The notes: generated by a model from the letters alone, not told the origin. Positions 45,888-54,521 are shown, counted from the stretch's first letter. The stretch: 64,000 nt of DNA from JBMNMU01 sp050953505 (GCA_050953505.1 JBMNMU010000001.1:434001-498000); one strand, 5' to 3'. Made by a program: numbers and translations.

Positions 45888-46511
45888 ATGGAAATAAAAG
45901 TTACTCAAGATAACTTGGGAACACACGTTGACTGGAAGCATGATGGCATTACGCCAAAGATGCTGGACTGGTTTTGGAGCAACATGGAGAAAATGTATGT
46001 ACTATGGCACCCCAAGACCCACGGTACTCTCACGTGGCCAAAGCCCCCAGTTCACGGCAATCCGGTAGGATCTATTCACAGGGCCCCCCATCATTACCCC
46101 GATGGCGTCAAACAGGACATTTATATCAGAATAGAAGACTTGACGGAAGTGCCTGGGGAAATCAAAGATTACATAATTTATGAACATTGTGTTGTTGTCG
46201 CAGGACTTGGCCTTGGACCTGAAAGTATAGAAACGGGTGAACCCATGGGTTATAGAATCCACCAATGGGAGAAAACGGACTATGGTGTTGTGGGAAAATC
46301 CTCAGCCTTTGGCGCAAAAATTAAGGAAACAAAGGAGGATGGATTGAAATGGGCAGAGCACTGTGTGGAAGAGATTGAAAACTGGAAGATGTTTTTATCT
46401 CAGATGTACGATCTTTTTAAATCAGTAGCCAATACCGATACCAATCCCTTTGCAGACTTGACAGTTGAAGGCGAGGGTAGAAATGCAAAGTATAAATACA
46501 TTGGGGGTTGA
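45888..46511 (+). CDS. PhlG/phloretin-hydrolase family protein (C-C bond hydrolase)
   Basis: 208 residues from the ATG at 45888, which has the better spacing from GGTAGGT; an ATG at 45882 would add two residues. EIKVTQDNLGTHVDWKHDGI and MLDWFWSNMEKMYVLWHPKTHG match the DAPG hydrolase (PhlG) family, to which phloretin hydrolase of Eubacterium ramulus belongs. These Zn enzymes split the aryl ketone C-C bond, releasing phloroglucinol from phloretin or acylphloroglucinols. Together with chalcone isomerase it supports a flavonoid route. It is shorter than PhlG (about 290), so activity must be tested. Confidence 0.75.
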   Translation: MEIKVTQDNLGTHVDWKHDGITPKMLDWFWSNMEKMYVLWHPKTHGTLTWPKPPVHGNPVGSIHRAPHHYPDGVKQDIYIRIEDLTEVPGEIKDYIIYEHCVVVAGLGLGPESIETGEPMGYRIHQWEKTDYGVVGKSSAFGAKIKETKEDGLKWAEHCVEEIENWKMFLSQMYDLFKSVANTDTNPFADLTVEGEGRNAKYKYIGG

Positions 46512-46613
46512 AATGAGAGTAAGGTGATGATTTAATAGGGGTGATTATTCAGTCTGGCTTCACATACATATTTAGGCATACACTAAGTAAATGAATAAAT
46601 AGGCTAAATCAAT

Positions 46614-46629
46614 AATGCGATAACGCATT
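46614..46629. promoter_or_regulatory. Putative upstream activator site for the CoA-transferase promoter (1)
   Basis: AATGC-GATAAC-GCATT, a perfect inverted repeat about 200 bp upstream of the -24 element. Confidence 0.55.
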
Positions 46630-46635
46630 ATTTGC

Positions 46636-46651
46636 AATGCAATTATGTATC
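46636..46651. promoter_or_regulatory. Putative upstream activator site for the CoA-transferase promoter (2)
   Basis: AATGC-AATTAT-GTATC, 22 bp downstream of the first site (centre to centre), so both lie on about the same helix face. Confidence 0.55.
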
Positions 46652-46714
46652 GCTTCCTGAAAATGTGAGAATTCAAGGCAATTCCTTGATTTCTTTTGAT
46701 ATTACCTATACAAT

Positions 46715-46730
46715 AATACAAGATTGTATT
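46715..46730. promoter_or_regulatory. Putative upstream activator site for the CoA-transferase promoter (3)
   Basis: AATAC-AAGATT-GTATT, an exact inverted repeat about 110 bp upstream of the -24 element, the same form as the sites near the activator gene. Confidence 0.6.
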
Positions 46731-46823
46731 GCTAATTATTTTAGCTTATAATAAGTATTTTTACAATACACAGGAATAGATGGAATATCAACGGTTAAGA
46801 TAATAAAAGATTTAATCAAAGTT

Positions 46824-46837
46824 TGGCATGATAATTG
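46824..46837 (+). promoter_or_regulatory. Sigma-54 (RpoN) promoter of the CoA-transferase operon
   Basis: TGGCAT followed by GATAA and TTGC: -24 GG and -12 GC in correct spacing, differing from consensus at one base. Its flanks (TTTGGCATGATAATTGCGT) resemble the promoter at 20493. Confidence 0.88.
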
Positions 46838-46899
46838 CGTATATAATTAGTAAAATAGTTATAATTAATTTAAATATTTTTAAAGGAAGGCGTATCTCT

Positions 46900-47580
46900 A
46901 TGAAAAACAAGTTAAAGACTGCTGCGGAAGCAGTATCGGTTATCCAAGATGGTGCGACAATCATGGTAGGCGGTTTTATGGCCTGCGGTACACCAGAGAT
47001 TTTGATTGACGCCCTGGTAGAAAGAAATGTAAAAAACTTGACTATTATCTGTAATGACGCAGGCGTTCCTGGGAGAGGCGTAGGAAAGCTATTGAGCAAT
47101 GGACAAATAAAAACCCTTATAGCATCCCACGTAGGTCTAAACCCTGAGGTTGCGCAAAGAATGAATACGGATGTAGAGGAGGACAAGCTAGAATGTATCT
47201 TAGTTCCTCAAGGAACATTAGCAGAGCGCATCAGGGCAGGCGGTGCTGGCCTGGGCGGATTTCTCACTCCAACAGGAGTAGGTACCATCGTGGCTGAGGG
47301 AAAAGAAGTCATCAACATCGACGGTAGAGACTATCTTCTGGAAAAACCCCTTAAAGCAGATTTTGCTCTTATCAGAGGTAGCGTAACGGATAAATTCGGA
47401 AATACCACTTATAATGCAACGACTAGAACCTTTAATCCTATGATGGCAACGGCAGCAGATCATGTTATCGTTGGCACCTGTGAAATTGTAGAGGTTGGAG
47501 AAATTGACCCCAATAATGTGGTTACATCAGGAATCTTTGTAGATGCGATCGTTGGAGGTGAAAAACAATGGCAGATTTAA
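46900..47580 (+). CDS. atoD: Acetoacetate/short-chain acyl CoA-transferase, alpha subunit
   Basis: 226 residues from the ATG at 46900, preceded by AAAGGAAGG. The glycine-rich N-terminal motif MVGGFMACGTPEILIDALVE and GAGLGGFLTPTGVGT are conserved in AtoD/ScoA. It transfers CoA between acyl-CoA and acetoacetate, so it could activate the acetoacetate released by the BKACE lyase. Its control by the same sigma-54 activator places it in the phloroglucinol regulon. Overlaps the beta gene by 13 bp. Confidence 0.9.
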   Translation: MKNKLKTAAEAVSVIQDGATIMVGGFMACGTPEILIDALVERNVKNLTIICNDAGVPGRGVGKLLSNGQIKTLIASHVGLNPEVAQRMNTDVEEDKLECILVPQGTLAERIRAGGAGLGGFLTPTGVGTIVAEGKEVINIDGRDYLLEKPLKADFALIRGSVTDKFGNTTYNATTRTFNPMMATAADHVIVGTCEIVEVGEIDPNNVVTSGIFVDAIVGGEKQWQI

Positions 47581-48227
47581 AGGCAAGAATTGCAGCTAGA
47601 GTAGCTAAAGAATTAAAGGACGGCGACGTTGTCAATCTGGGAATTGGACTTCCTACAATGGTAGCTAATTATATTCCTGAGGGTGTTGATATCATACTCC
47701 AGTCTGAGAATGGAATTATGGGAATGGGCCCAGCGGCTGAGCCAGGTAAAGAGGATGTAGATATTATTAATGCAGGAGCTCAGTATGTCACCGTGAATCC
47801 GGGAGCTATGTACTTTGACGCCGCAACTTCCTTTGGAATCATCAGAGGGGGTCATGTAGATGCTACTGTATTGGGATCTTTGGAGGTAGATTGTCACGGA
47901 AATATAGCCAACTGGATTGTACCAGGCAAAATGGTACCTGGTATGGGGGGAGCTATGGACCTAGTGGTAGGAGCCAAAAAGGTTATTGTTGCAATGCTAC
48001 ACACAAATAAGGGCAAGCACAAAATACTAGATGAATGTACACTTCCTTATACAGCAGTAAATGTGGTAGATATGATCGTTACTGAAATGGGCGTTATGGA
48101 AGTAACGAAAGACGGAATAGTGCTGACAGAGCTGCATCCGGATTATACTGTAGAGCAGGTACAGGAAGCAACCGGAACAAAGTTAATTATCAGTCCAAAT
48201 CTTGCGCAAATGGACAAAGACTTATAA
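47568..48227 (+). CDS. atoA: Acetoacetate/short-chain acyl CoA-transferase, beta subunit
   Basis: 219 residues. VVNLGIGLPTMVANYIPEGV and LQSENGIMGMGP contain the catalytic Glu of the SENG motif, as in AtoA/ScoB. It completes the CoA-transferase heterotetramer with the overlapping alpha gene. No thiolase is visible in the window, so the following cleavage of acetoacetyl-CoA is encoded elsewhere. Confidence 0.92.
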   Translation: MADLKARIAARVAKELKDGDVVNLGIGLPTMVANYIPEGVDIILQSENGIMGMGPAAEPGKEDVDIINAGAQYVTVNPGAMYFDAATSFGIIRGGHVDATVLGSLEVDCHGNIANWIVPGKMVPGMGGAMDLVVGAKKVIVAMLHTNKGKHKILDECTLPYTAVNVVDMIVTEMGVMEVTKDGIVLTELHPDYTVEQVQEATGTKLIISPNLAQMDKDL

Positions 48228-48243
48228 TATATTAAGACCCTTA

Positions 48244-48271
48244 TTGACGAGCTGGATAAAGGCATTATATT
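48244..48271 (+). promoter_or_regulatory. Housekeeping promoter upstream of the AEC carrier leader
   Basis: TTGACG (48244-48249), 16-bp spacer, TATATT (48266-48271). It would give a leader of about 120 nt before the AEC start. Confidence 0.55.
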
Positions 48272-48318
48272 TTTAAGTTGTTCAGCAAGTCCAAATGACT
48301 TAATACGATGAAAATTGA

Positions 48319-48401
48319 GGATAAAAGGCTACGGGTACCCCGTGATTAGGCGGACCCTAAGGCCTGAAACCCGCAAAATCAGCTAGAGGACGGGAGAAAC
48401 A
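48319..48401 (+). ncRNA. Structured 5' leader, possible riboswitch-like switch hiding the ribosome site
   Basis: The leader folds as hairpin ACGGG / CCCGT (48331-48343), TTAGG / CCTAA, and TGATT / AATCA. The ribosome site GGACGGGAG (48388-48396) repeats the hairpin's ACGGG arm, so CCCCGT can pair with either, a possible translation switch. GC is higher than the flanks. It does not match any riboswitch consensus I know. Confidence 0.4.
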
Positions 48402-49343
48402 ATGGCTGAACAATTTATTTTATTTTTTGCTCTGCTCCTCACAGGTTATCTGTGCAAAAAGGGCGATATCATCGATGATGGTATGAATAGGAGCATAAAC
48501 AGATTTATTATAAATATAGCATATCCATGTCTGATTGTTTATAGAATCGGATCTTTGGAGATGACAAAGGGCGTCTTTATTAATTTTATGATCGCCCTTT
48601 TCGTTTCCACCATGTTGATGGCGATATACAGTGTTTATGCCTACTGGTATGTTAGGTTACGTAAATTTCCCAAGGTAGACTTATCAGTCTCAGAGTTTTC
48701 TATTATATCCCCTAACAATGGCTTTATGGGATTTCCTTTCGCATTAGCTTTTCTTGGTGAGTATGGGCTACTCTATATGATTGCATGTAATCTTGCTTTA
48801 AACATCATGTTCTTTAGCTATGGTATTCACCTTATGACTAGAGAAAAACGGACCAAGCAACTCACGATAAAAGGTGTGGTCGTTAGTATCATCAAGCTTT
48901 TGATCAATCCAAAGATATCTGCAGCATATGTTGGGTTGGCTATTTGCATTTCGGGCATTCAGATTCCATGGGTGATTACGGAATACCTTAGACTTATTGG
49001 AGGTGTCGCAACACCTATGGCCATGATATTTATCGGATCAACCCTGGTGGGAAGTAGTATTTTTGCTATAGTGAAGAGTCTGATGAAGGTTGAAATCGTC
49101 ATTAGCAAATTGCTTATACTTCCTGCAGTGACTCTGGCCATTGTTTACTTTTTACCTATTGAACCGATGGTAAAAAGCATATGTATCTTGTCTTGCGCAA
49201 TGCCCGTAGCAACGACGGTCCCTATCTTTGCAGAGCGTTTTAGCAAAAATCAAGGGTTAGCTAGCGAAGTCCTATTTCTATCAACTATAGCCTCTCTGGT
49301 AACCATTCCTTTATTTCTCGCTGTTATAAGCAAGATTTTTTAA
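48402..49343 (+). CDS. AEC family auxin-efflux-carrier-like transporter
   Basis: 313 residues with about 10 membrane spans. It opens FILFFALLLTGYLCKKG and has a repeated five-span architecture with NGFMGFPFA in the middle, typical of the AEC/MdcF family, which exports or imports organic acids such as malonate or aryl acids. It follows the CoA-transferase genes but has its own promoter and leader. It might export a phenylpropionate or fermentation acid; inference only. Confidence 0.82.
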   Translation: MAEQFILFFALLLTGYLCKKGDIIDDGMNRSINRFIINIAYPCLIVYRIGSLEMTKGVFINFMIALFVSTMLMAIYSVYAYWYVRLRKFPKVDLSVSEFSIISPNNGFMGFPFALAFLGEYGLLYMIACNLALNIMFFSYGIHLMTREKRTKQLTIKGVVVSIIKLLINPKISAAYVGLAICISGIQIPWVITEYLRLIGGVATPMAMIFIGSTLVGSSIFAIVKSLMKVEIVISKLLILPAVTLAIVYFLPIEPMVKSICILSCAMPVATTVPIFAERFSKNQGLASEVLFLSTIASLVTIPLFLAVISKIF

Positions 49344-49448
49344 TAATTGTTGGTGTACCTATAGCTCTATGATAAAATGAAGCACGTAAATAGGAATCCA
49401 GGAATACCAGGCAGCTTGAAAAACAGGAATTTTATAAAGGGGATTATT

Positions 49449-50210
49449 ATGATTAATGTTCAAGGTTTAACGAAAAAATATGGAAAGCTTACGGCTAATG
49501 ACGACATCACCCTTTCGGTAAATAGGGGTGAACTTGCAGTGATTCTTGGGCCAAATGGAGCAGGAAAATCCACCCTGATTAAGAGTATATGCGGACTCCT
49601 CCGCTTCCAAGGATCCGTTACCATTGGAGGACATGAGAACCACACAATAGATGCAAAGCAGATACTGGGATATGTTCCGGAGTTTCCGGTTCTATACCCT
49701 ATGTTGACAGTGACAGAGCACTTGGAATTTATTGCGAAGGCCTATCGTCTTAACCAATGGGAGAAAAGGGCAGAGGAATTACTTTATCGATTTGAGCTCG
49801 ACGATAAAAGAATGAAGCTGGGTAAAGAGCTTTCAAAAGGAATGCAGCAGAAGGTAAGTGTTTGTTGTGCTCTTCTTCCTCAGCCAAAAGCTTTGATATT
49901 GGATGAGCCCCTTGTGGGCCTTGACCCTCATGGAATTCGTCAGCTTAAGATAGTATTGTCAGAACTTCGAAATAGTGGCTGTGCGCTTCTAATCAGCACA
50001 CATATGATTGGAAGTGTGGAAGAAAATTGGGATATCACTTACATCATGGTGAAAGGAAAGATTAAGCAAGTTTGCCACCGAGGGGAAATAGGTGCTAATC
50101 AAAGGCTGGAAGATATTTATTTTCAAATTACGGAAGAAGAGGGCGGTTCTGCTAAAGATTTATATAAAGATCTGGCCAAAGATTTAAATGGTAATATGGA
50201 GGGAAAGTAA
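49449..50210 (+). CDS. ABC-2 type exporter ATPase
   Basis: 253 residues from the ATG at 49449; the upstream frame (from 49377) lacks an RBS. Walker A GPNGAGKS, signature LSKGMQQKVS, Walker B ALILDEPLVGLDPHG and switch His (STHMIGSVEE) are intact. It overlaps the permease start by one base (TAATG), so the two make a half-transporter pair. Substrate unknown; families of this type export peptides, lipids or antibiotics. Confidence 0.9.
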   Translation: MINVQGLTKKYGKLTANDDITLSVNRGELAVILGPNGAGKSTLIKSICGLLRFQGSVTIGGHENHTIDAKQILGYVPEFPVLYPMLTVTEHLEFIAKAYRLNQWEKRAEELLYRFELDDKRMKLGKELSKGMQQKVSVCCALLPQPKALILDEPLVGLDPHGIRQLKIVLSELRNSGCALLISTHMIGSVEENWDITYIMVKGKIKQVCHRGEIGANQRLEDIYFQITEEEGGSAKDLYKDLAKDLNGNMEGK

Positions 50211-51817
50211 TGAGTACCTTTGTGTTTTTATTATCTAGAAGTGCAAAAAATACTTTCTTCGAACTTTTGAGAAAACCAGCGAAACTTGCGTTATGGGCCT
50301 TTGTTATCATATTAATTGTAGGCCTTTTTGTATTGTCTCTTTTCACCCGCCAAGGAACAGATGGTTTTCTGGATCTTATCTGGCTGCAAGGTATTTTCTT
50401 CGGATTTTTGGTGATTTTCGTTGTGACCTCTATACAGAAAGGCTTATCCAGGGGAGATGTAATCTTTGAAATGAACGATGTTAATTTCTTATTTGTTTCT
50501 CCTATTAAACCCCAGTCCATATTACTGTATGGAATTGTTCGTATGGCCAAAATGTCATTTTTAGCAGGTTTTTTCATACTTTTTCAGGGGAATTCTCTTG
50601 GGCAAAATTTCGGCTTAGGCTTTAGTGCAATGTTGTTATTGTTTTTAAGCTTCATTTTAGCCATCAGCCTGTTGCAAATATTATCCCTACTGATTTACAG
50701 CTTGACAAATGGAAGGCCACGGCGGAAGAGGGCAGTTAAGTTGATTTTTATTGCGGTCTTTCTTCCCGTAATCCTACTTTTCGTGTCACAGTACACAAAA
50801 ACGGCAGACCTTCTTATGGCGATGGAAAATACATTGCGCTCGCCTATTGCTTCCTGGACTCCCATTGTAGGCTGGGCTTCTAAAGGGGCGATCTCCCTTA
50901 TAGCTGGAAATAGTGGTAGTGGCTTACTCTTCCTAGGATTGATAGTAGTGGCAGGCGCTTTATTGATATTGTATATTGCATTAAGTAACCCTAACTACTA
51001 TGAAGATGTGCTTATTGCTACTGAAACTATGTTTGAAAAAAAGCGCGCAATATCTGAAGGTCAAATTAATACAGAATCTACCTTGGAGAAAAAAGTAAAG
51101 GTTTCGAAAACCGGAATCCGTGGTGTTGGAGCTAATACCATTTTCTACAAACACTTGCGTGAATCCTTCCGAGCCAATCGTTTTGGACTTTGGGGCTGGT
51201 CCTCTGTCTTCGTAGTATTAGGTGCCATAGCCATGTCTTTGATAATAGAGCGTGGAGACAGCGGAAGTGAAAGTGGAGGTGCAATTCTGGTTTTAATGCA
51301 AATCCTGATGTGGATTCAGGTTTTTGTAATAGGAACCGGGCGAGGGTTAAGAGAACTTTATAACCACTATATATACCTAATCCCTGAAAGCTCTTTTCGC
51401 AAAATTGTATGGAGCAATCTGGAAGTGGCTTTTAAGGTATTCGTAGAAAGTGTGGTTATCTTTTGTTCCACAGGTATTATTTTGGGAGCGCCACCCCTTT
51501 TGATTTTTGGAGTCATAGTAGTTTTTGAATTATTTTCATTCTTATTACTCGGCGTCAACTATCTTTCATTACGCTGGACAGGTGCAGATCTCAGCGGTGG
51601 ATTATTAATTACCATTTATATCATTGCAGTATTCGTCATCATGATGCCAGGTTTGATTGCAGCTATTGTGATTGGCGCTATGATGGGAAAAATTGGACTT
51701 TATATTGGACTTGGAGTATTGGCGGCATGGGAACTGGTAGCTGCTTTAGGGTGCTTTGCTTTGTCAAAGGGTATTTTACATAATTGTGATATGCCTGTAC
51801 TTAGAACTGGGAAGTAA
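50210..51817 (+). CDS. ABC-2 type exporter permease (putative ABC exporter family)
   Basis: 535 residues with about 12 membrane spans in two groups, an intracellular loop rich in charged residues (about residues 265-310) and the segment GRGLRELYNHYIYLIPESSF near residue 375-395. The layout matches the uncharacterised family annotated as putative ABC exporters. Starts on the last base of the ATPase stop. Confidence 0.8.
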   Translation: MSTFVFLLSRSAKNTFFELLRKPAKLALWAFVIILIVGLFVLSLFTRQGTDGFLDLIWLQGIFFGFLVIFVVTSIQKGLSRGDVIFEMNDVNFLFVSPIKPQSILLYGIVRMAKMSFLAGFFILFQGNSLGQNFGLGFSAMLLLFLSFILAISLLQILSLLIYSLTNGRPRRKRAVKLIFIAVFLPVILLFVSQYTKTADLLMAMENTLRSPIASWTPIVGWASKGAISLIAGNSGSGLLFLGLIVVAGALLILYIALSNPNYYEDVLIATETMFEKKRAISEGQINTESTLEKKVKVSKTGIRGVGANTIFYKHLRESFRANRFGLWGWSSVFVVLGAIAMSLIIERGDSGSESGGAILVLMQILMWIQVFVIGTGRGLRELYNHYIYLIPESSFRKIVWSNLEVAFKVFVESVVIFCSTGIILGAPPLLIFGVIVVFELFSFLLLGVNYLSLRWTGADLSGGLLITIYIIAVFVIMMPGLIAAIVIGAMMGKIGLYIGLGVLAAWELVAALGCFALSKGILHNCDMPVLRTGK

Positions 51818-51883
51818 AAATTAGCACAGTTGCCTCTTCAGTAATATTATGAATTAAAAATAGTGTTATTGGAGTGAGCTAAT

Positions 51884-52810
51884 ATGTATATAATTGGCAT
51901 TCATATACCCTTATGGATACCTTTGCTGTTGTCAGCAATTCTTATTGCTATTTTAGCTATTGTAGGCATTCGTATTTATAAATACCGGCATCAGGCTCAA
52001 ATAGATAAGGATGCGATAGATGAACTTATAGATAAAGCTGGCTATGTATATGACTCAACTGAAGACATTTTCTATTCCAAAATGGATGCGTGGCAGAGAA
52101 AGATGGGATATTGTCGTCTGTACGATGAGGCTGCTGCACCTTTAAGTATGATTATTGACAGTGAGCCGATTTACTTTGATTATGGCGGCAAGAGGTGGAT
52201 GATCGAATTTTGGAAGGGCCAATATGGCATGACTACCGGCGGTGAAATAGGAGTATATAACACGGATAGACCGGACTTAAATATCCCAGGTGTTTTTTCA
52301 GGAAGTTTTTATGATTGTGTAGATGATGAAGATATGCTGCCGATGTCCCTTTCGTTATACAAGAACAATGAGCTGATCCTATCTAGATACGCAAGGCATT
52401 GGTGGCTAACAGGCTTTAAGCTGGGGGAATTTTCAAATCCGTCAGAGCTATCCATGATATTGAATATTACCTTGAAAGATAGTGTAATGCGGAACGCTTT
52501 TATTCGAGGATTGTTAAATGCGGGGTATTCTGAAAGAGAAATTTGGATATATGGGAATGGTGTGGGCTTAATTTATAGAAAACCATATTCAACACAATCC
52601 TGGACTCGAATGGAGACTACAGATCGTATTGTTCAGGAAAAGAATCGCTTGTTGTGTGAGAAGTATCAGGAAATCACAAGACCATATGATAATTTCTACG
52701 ATCAATTGGTGGTAATTCAAGAAAAGGCGCCAGAGCTATATTCAATGATTTCTATCGGGAAAACAAGACAGCTTTATTCAGCTTTCAATAAAATTAAAGA
52801 GTGGATATAA
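51884..52810 (+). CDS. DUF4474-like membrane-anchored protein
   Basis: 308 residues with one N-terminal membrane span (PLWIPLLLSAILIAILAIVG), then a large domain with GYVYDSTEDIFYSKMDAWQR, PIYFDYGGKRWMIEFWKGQY and YARHWWLTGFKLGEFSNPS, characteristic of the uncharacterised DUF4474 family of Clostridia. No catalytic motif is known. It stands alone between the exporter and the polyferredoxin. Confidence 0.75.
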   Translation: MYIIGIHIPLWIPLLLSAILIAILAIVGIRIYKYRHQAQIDKDAIDELIDKAGYVYDSTEDIFYSKMDAWQRKMGYCRLYDEAAAPLSMIIDSEPIYFDYGGKRWMIEFWKGQYGMTTGGEIGVYNTDRPDLNIPGVFSGSFYDCVDDEDMLPMSLSLYKNNELILSRYARHWWLTGFKLGEFSNPSELSMILNITLKDSVMRNAFIRGLLNAGYSEREIWIYGNGVGLIYRKPYSTQSWTRMETTDRIVQEKNRLLCEKYQEITRPYDNFYDQLVVIQEKAPELYSMISIGKTRQLYSAFNKIKEWI

Positions 52811-52961
52811 TACGCGAAGATTTATAATTGAAAGAGGTTTGCAATAATGTTACTGTACCAATCTATAAGTTCGGTGACAAGGTTACTGTACCCTTCGATA
52901 TTTTAGGCTATAGTTATAGCATGCTACGCTATAAAATAGTTTAAATATAGGAGGTTTTCTT

Positions 52962-53735
52962 GTGAATAGCTTAAGTAATAATTATTACATTAAAACAAAT
53001 CGTATCTTTAATCCCGTTAGAAAATATGCTTGGATGGTTACAGTAATCATTGCTATTGGTGGGTTGTGGATTCCAAAGCTGGGTCTGATTGTCCTTTTAA
53101 TCATGGGGAGTCTTTTGGTCACGGCATTTTTAAAAGGCAGATACTGGTGCGGCAATGTTTGCCCCCATGGAAGCTTGTTTGATAAGATAATTGGACCCTT
53201 CAGCAGAAATAAAAAAATCCCATCCTTTATGAAATCTAAAGTTTTTGTTACACTGTTCTTCCTTTTTTTTGTAGGAAACCTAGGGAGAAAGGTATTTGAT
53301 GTGACCGAGTTTTGGGGAACTTACAATTTTCTTGATAAGCTGGGCCTCGTTTTTGTTATGACCTATCTGGTGGTTATGGTGGCAGGAGGGCTTATGGCTT
53401 TGACTGTGAATTCAAGAACCTGGTGCCAATTTTGCCCTATGGGTACCTTGCAGAAGCTGTCCCACAAGATGGGTAAAGCCTTAGGCGTTACAAAAAAGAC
53501 TGAAAAAAAGCTGACGATTTCAGCTCAGGAAAAATGCCGCTCTTGCGGAAAGTGCGCTCGTGTCTGCCCGTTCCAGCTTGAACCATATCTAGAGTTTTCC
53601 GATAACAACCAGCTGGAAAATCCAAACTGTATCAAATGCTCTACTTGCGTTGCCAACTGCCCAGCAGGGATATTATCTTTAGAAACAGAAGGTTCTGCCT
53701 TTAAGCTAAAGGAAGGTACTTGTATGGAGGGGTAA
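52962..53735 (+). CDS. NapH/CcoG-like membrane polyferredoxin
   Basis: 257 residues. Four or so membrane spans with the two Fer4_5-type motifs RYWCGNVCPHGSL and RTWCQFCPMGTL, followed by two cytosolic 4Fe-4S clusters (CRSCGKCARVCP, CIKCSTCVANCP). Proteins of this kind transfer electrons across or along the membrane to quinone-free reductases. A GGAGG lies just before the start. No partner gene is adjacent; it could serve a membrane reductase elsewhere. Confidence 0.85.
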   Translation: MNSLSNNYYIKTNRIFNPVRKYAWMVTVIIAIGGLWIPKLGLIVLLIMGSLLVTAFLKGRYWCGNVCPHGSLFDKIIGPFSRNKKIPSFMKSKVFVTLFFLFFVGNLGRKVFDVTEFWGTYNFLDKLGLVFVMTYLVVMVAGGLMALTVNSRTWCQFCPMGTLQKLSHKMGKALGVTKKTEKKLTISAQEKCRSCGKCARVCPFQLEPYLEFSDNNQLENPNCIKCSTCVANCPAGILSLETEGSAFKLKEGTCMEG

Positions 53736-53822
53736 AACGGATATAGTGCTGAGGTGCTTGTATAGAGATAAAGAGGTTATAGTTCTGAGGGGCTTGTATA
53801 GAGACAAAAAGGATATGGAGCT
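53714..53822 (+). repeat. Degenerate 37-39-bp tandem repeat at the polyferredoxin 3' end
   Basis: Three units beginning GGTACTTGTATGGAG (53714), GGTGCTTGTATAGAG (53753) and GGGCTTGTATAGAG (about 53790). The first overlaps the last codons of the polyferredoxin gene. No ORF runs through it. Confidence 0.5.
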
Positions 53823-54002
53823 TAAAAGGACCTTGAGGGAGTCCAATGTGAGATTAGATTAAATTGAAGAGACTTATGGAAATAGATTATGTTATTAATA
53901 GAGAAGGATAGTTTACTAAGCGCTATCCTTCTACTTTTACTACATAGAAAATGTTGTTTTCAGTATTGTATCAGTGTTGTAGCGAAGATAAATTCACATT
54001 AA

Positions 54003-54461
54003 ATGCAGAAAACCTCCTTTAGAAGAGTTAGGGTGTGTATCGTGTTTTGGAAAAAATTATTGGCTAAAGATATCGACTATTTTAAACAGTTCAATGATTT
54101 TTACGGTCATATGGCTGGTGATGAATGCTTGATTAAAATTGGAGAGATATTAAAAGATTCTTTCGGCCGTTCGTCAGATTTGGTAGCTCGCTACGGTGGT
54201 GAAGAATTTGTTGTCCTGTTATCAGAGCTAGGTAGAGAAGAGACAATAAAAGTGGCTGACATGTTGAGGCGAAAAATAGAGAAACTTCATATCCCCCATG
54301 AAAAGTCTTCGGTAAGCAGCTATATTACTGTAAGCATAGGGGTCACTGTTGCAATTCCGGATAACAGTTCTTCTTACGAGGACCTGTTTAATGTAGCAGA
54401 TAGAGCTTTATACAAAGCAAAAGGCTCTGGCAGAAATCAGGTGCAATTTTTACAAGACTGA
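54003..54461 (+). pseudogene. N-terminally truncated GGDEF domain
   Basis: 152 codons. The conserved domain starts abruptly at DIDYFKQFNDFYGHMAGDEC, with intact ARYGGEEF, but the first strand and the usual LTGLxNR region are missing and the N-terminal 20 residues are unrelated. No RBS precedes the ATG. It looks like the 3' remnant of a diguanylate cyclase gene whose sensor part was lost; the 105-bp repeat array starts 60 bp downstream. Confidence 0.7.
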
Positions 54462-54521
54462 GAAGGGGAAGTGCAGGCCCCTTGGGGTAAATATCCTGCA
54501 CTTTTATATTTTTTAAGTTGA

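Larger units (their letters stand above)
46512..46899. other. Regulatory intergenic region upstream of the CoA-transferase genes
   Basis: 388 bp without a gene. It holds three AATRC-N6-GYATY palindromes and a sigma-54 promoter (listed separately), then AAAGGAAGG just before the CoA-transferase start. Confidence 0.6.

Noticed and set aside
48361..48390. GAAACCCGC in the AEC leader as part of a SAM-I riboswitch
   Set aside because: The other conserved SAM-I blocks are absent and the gene is not a sulfur-metabolism gene.
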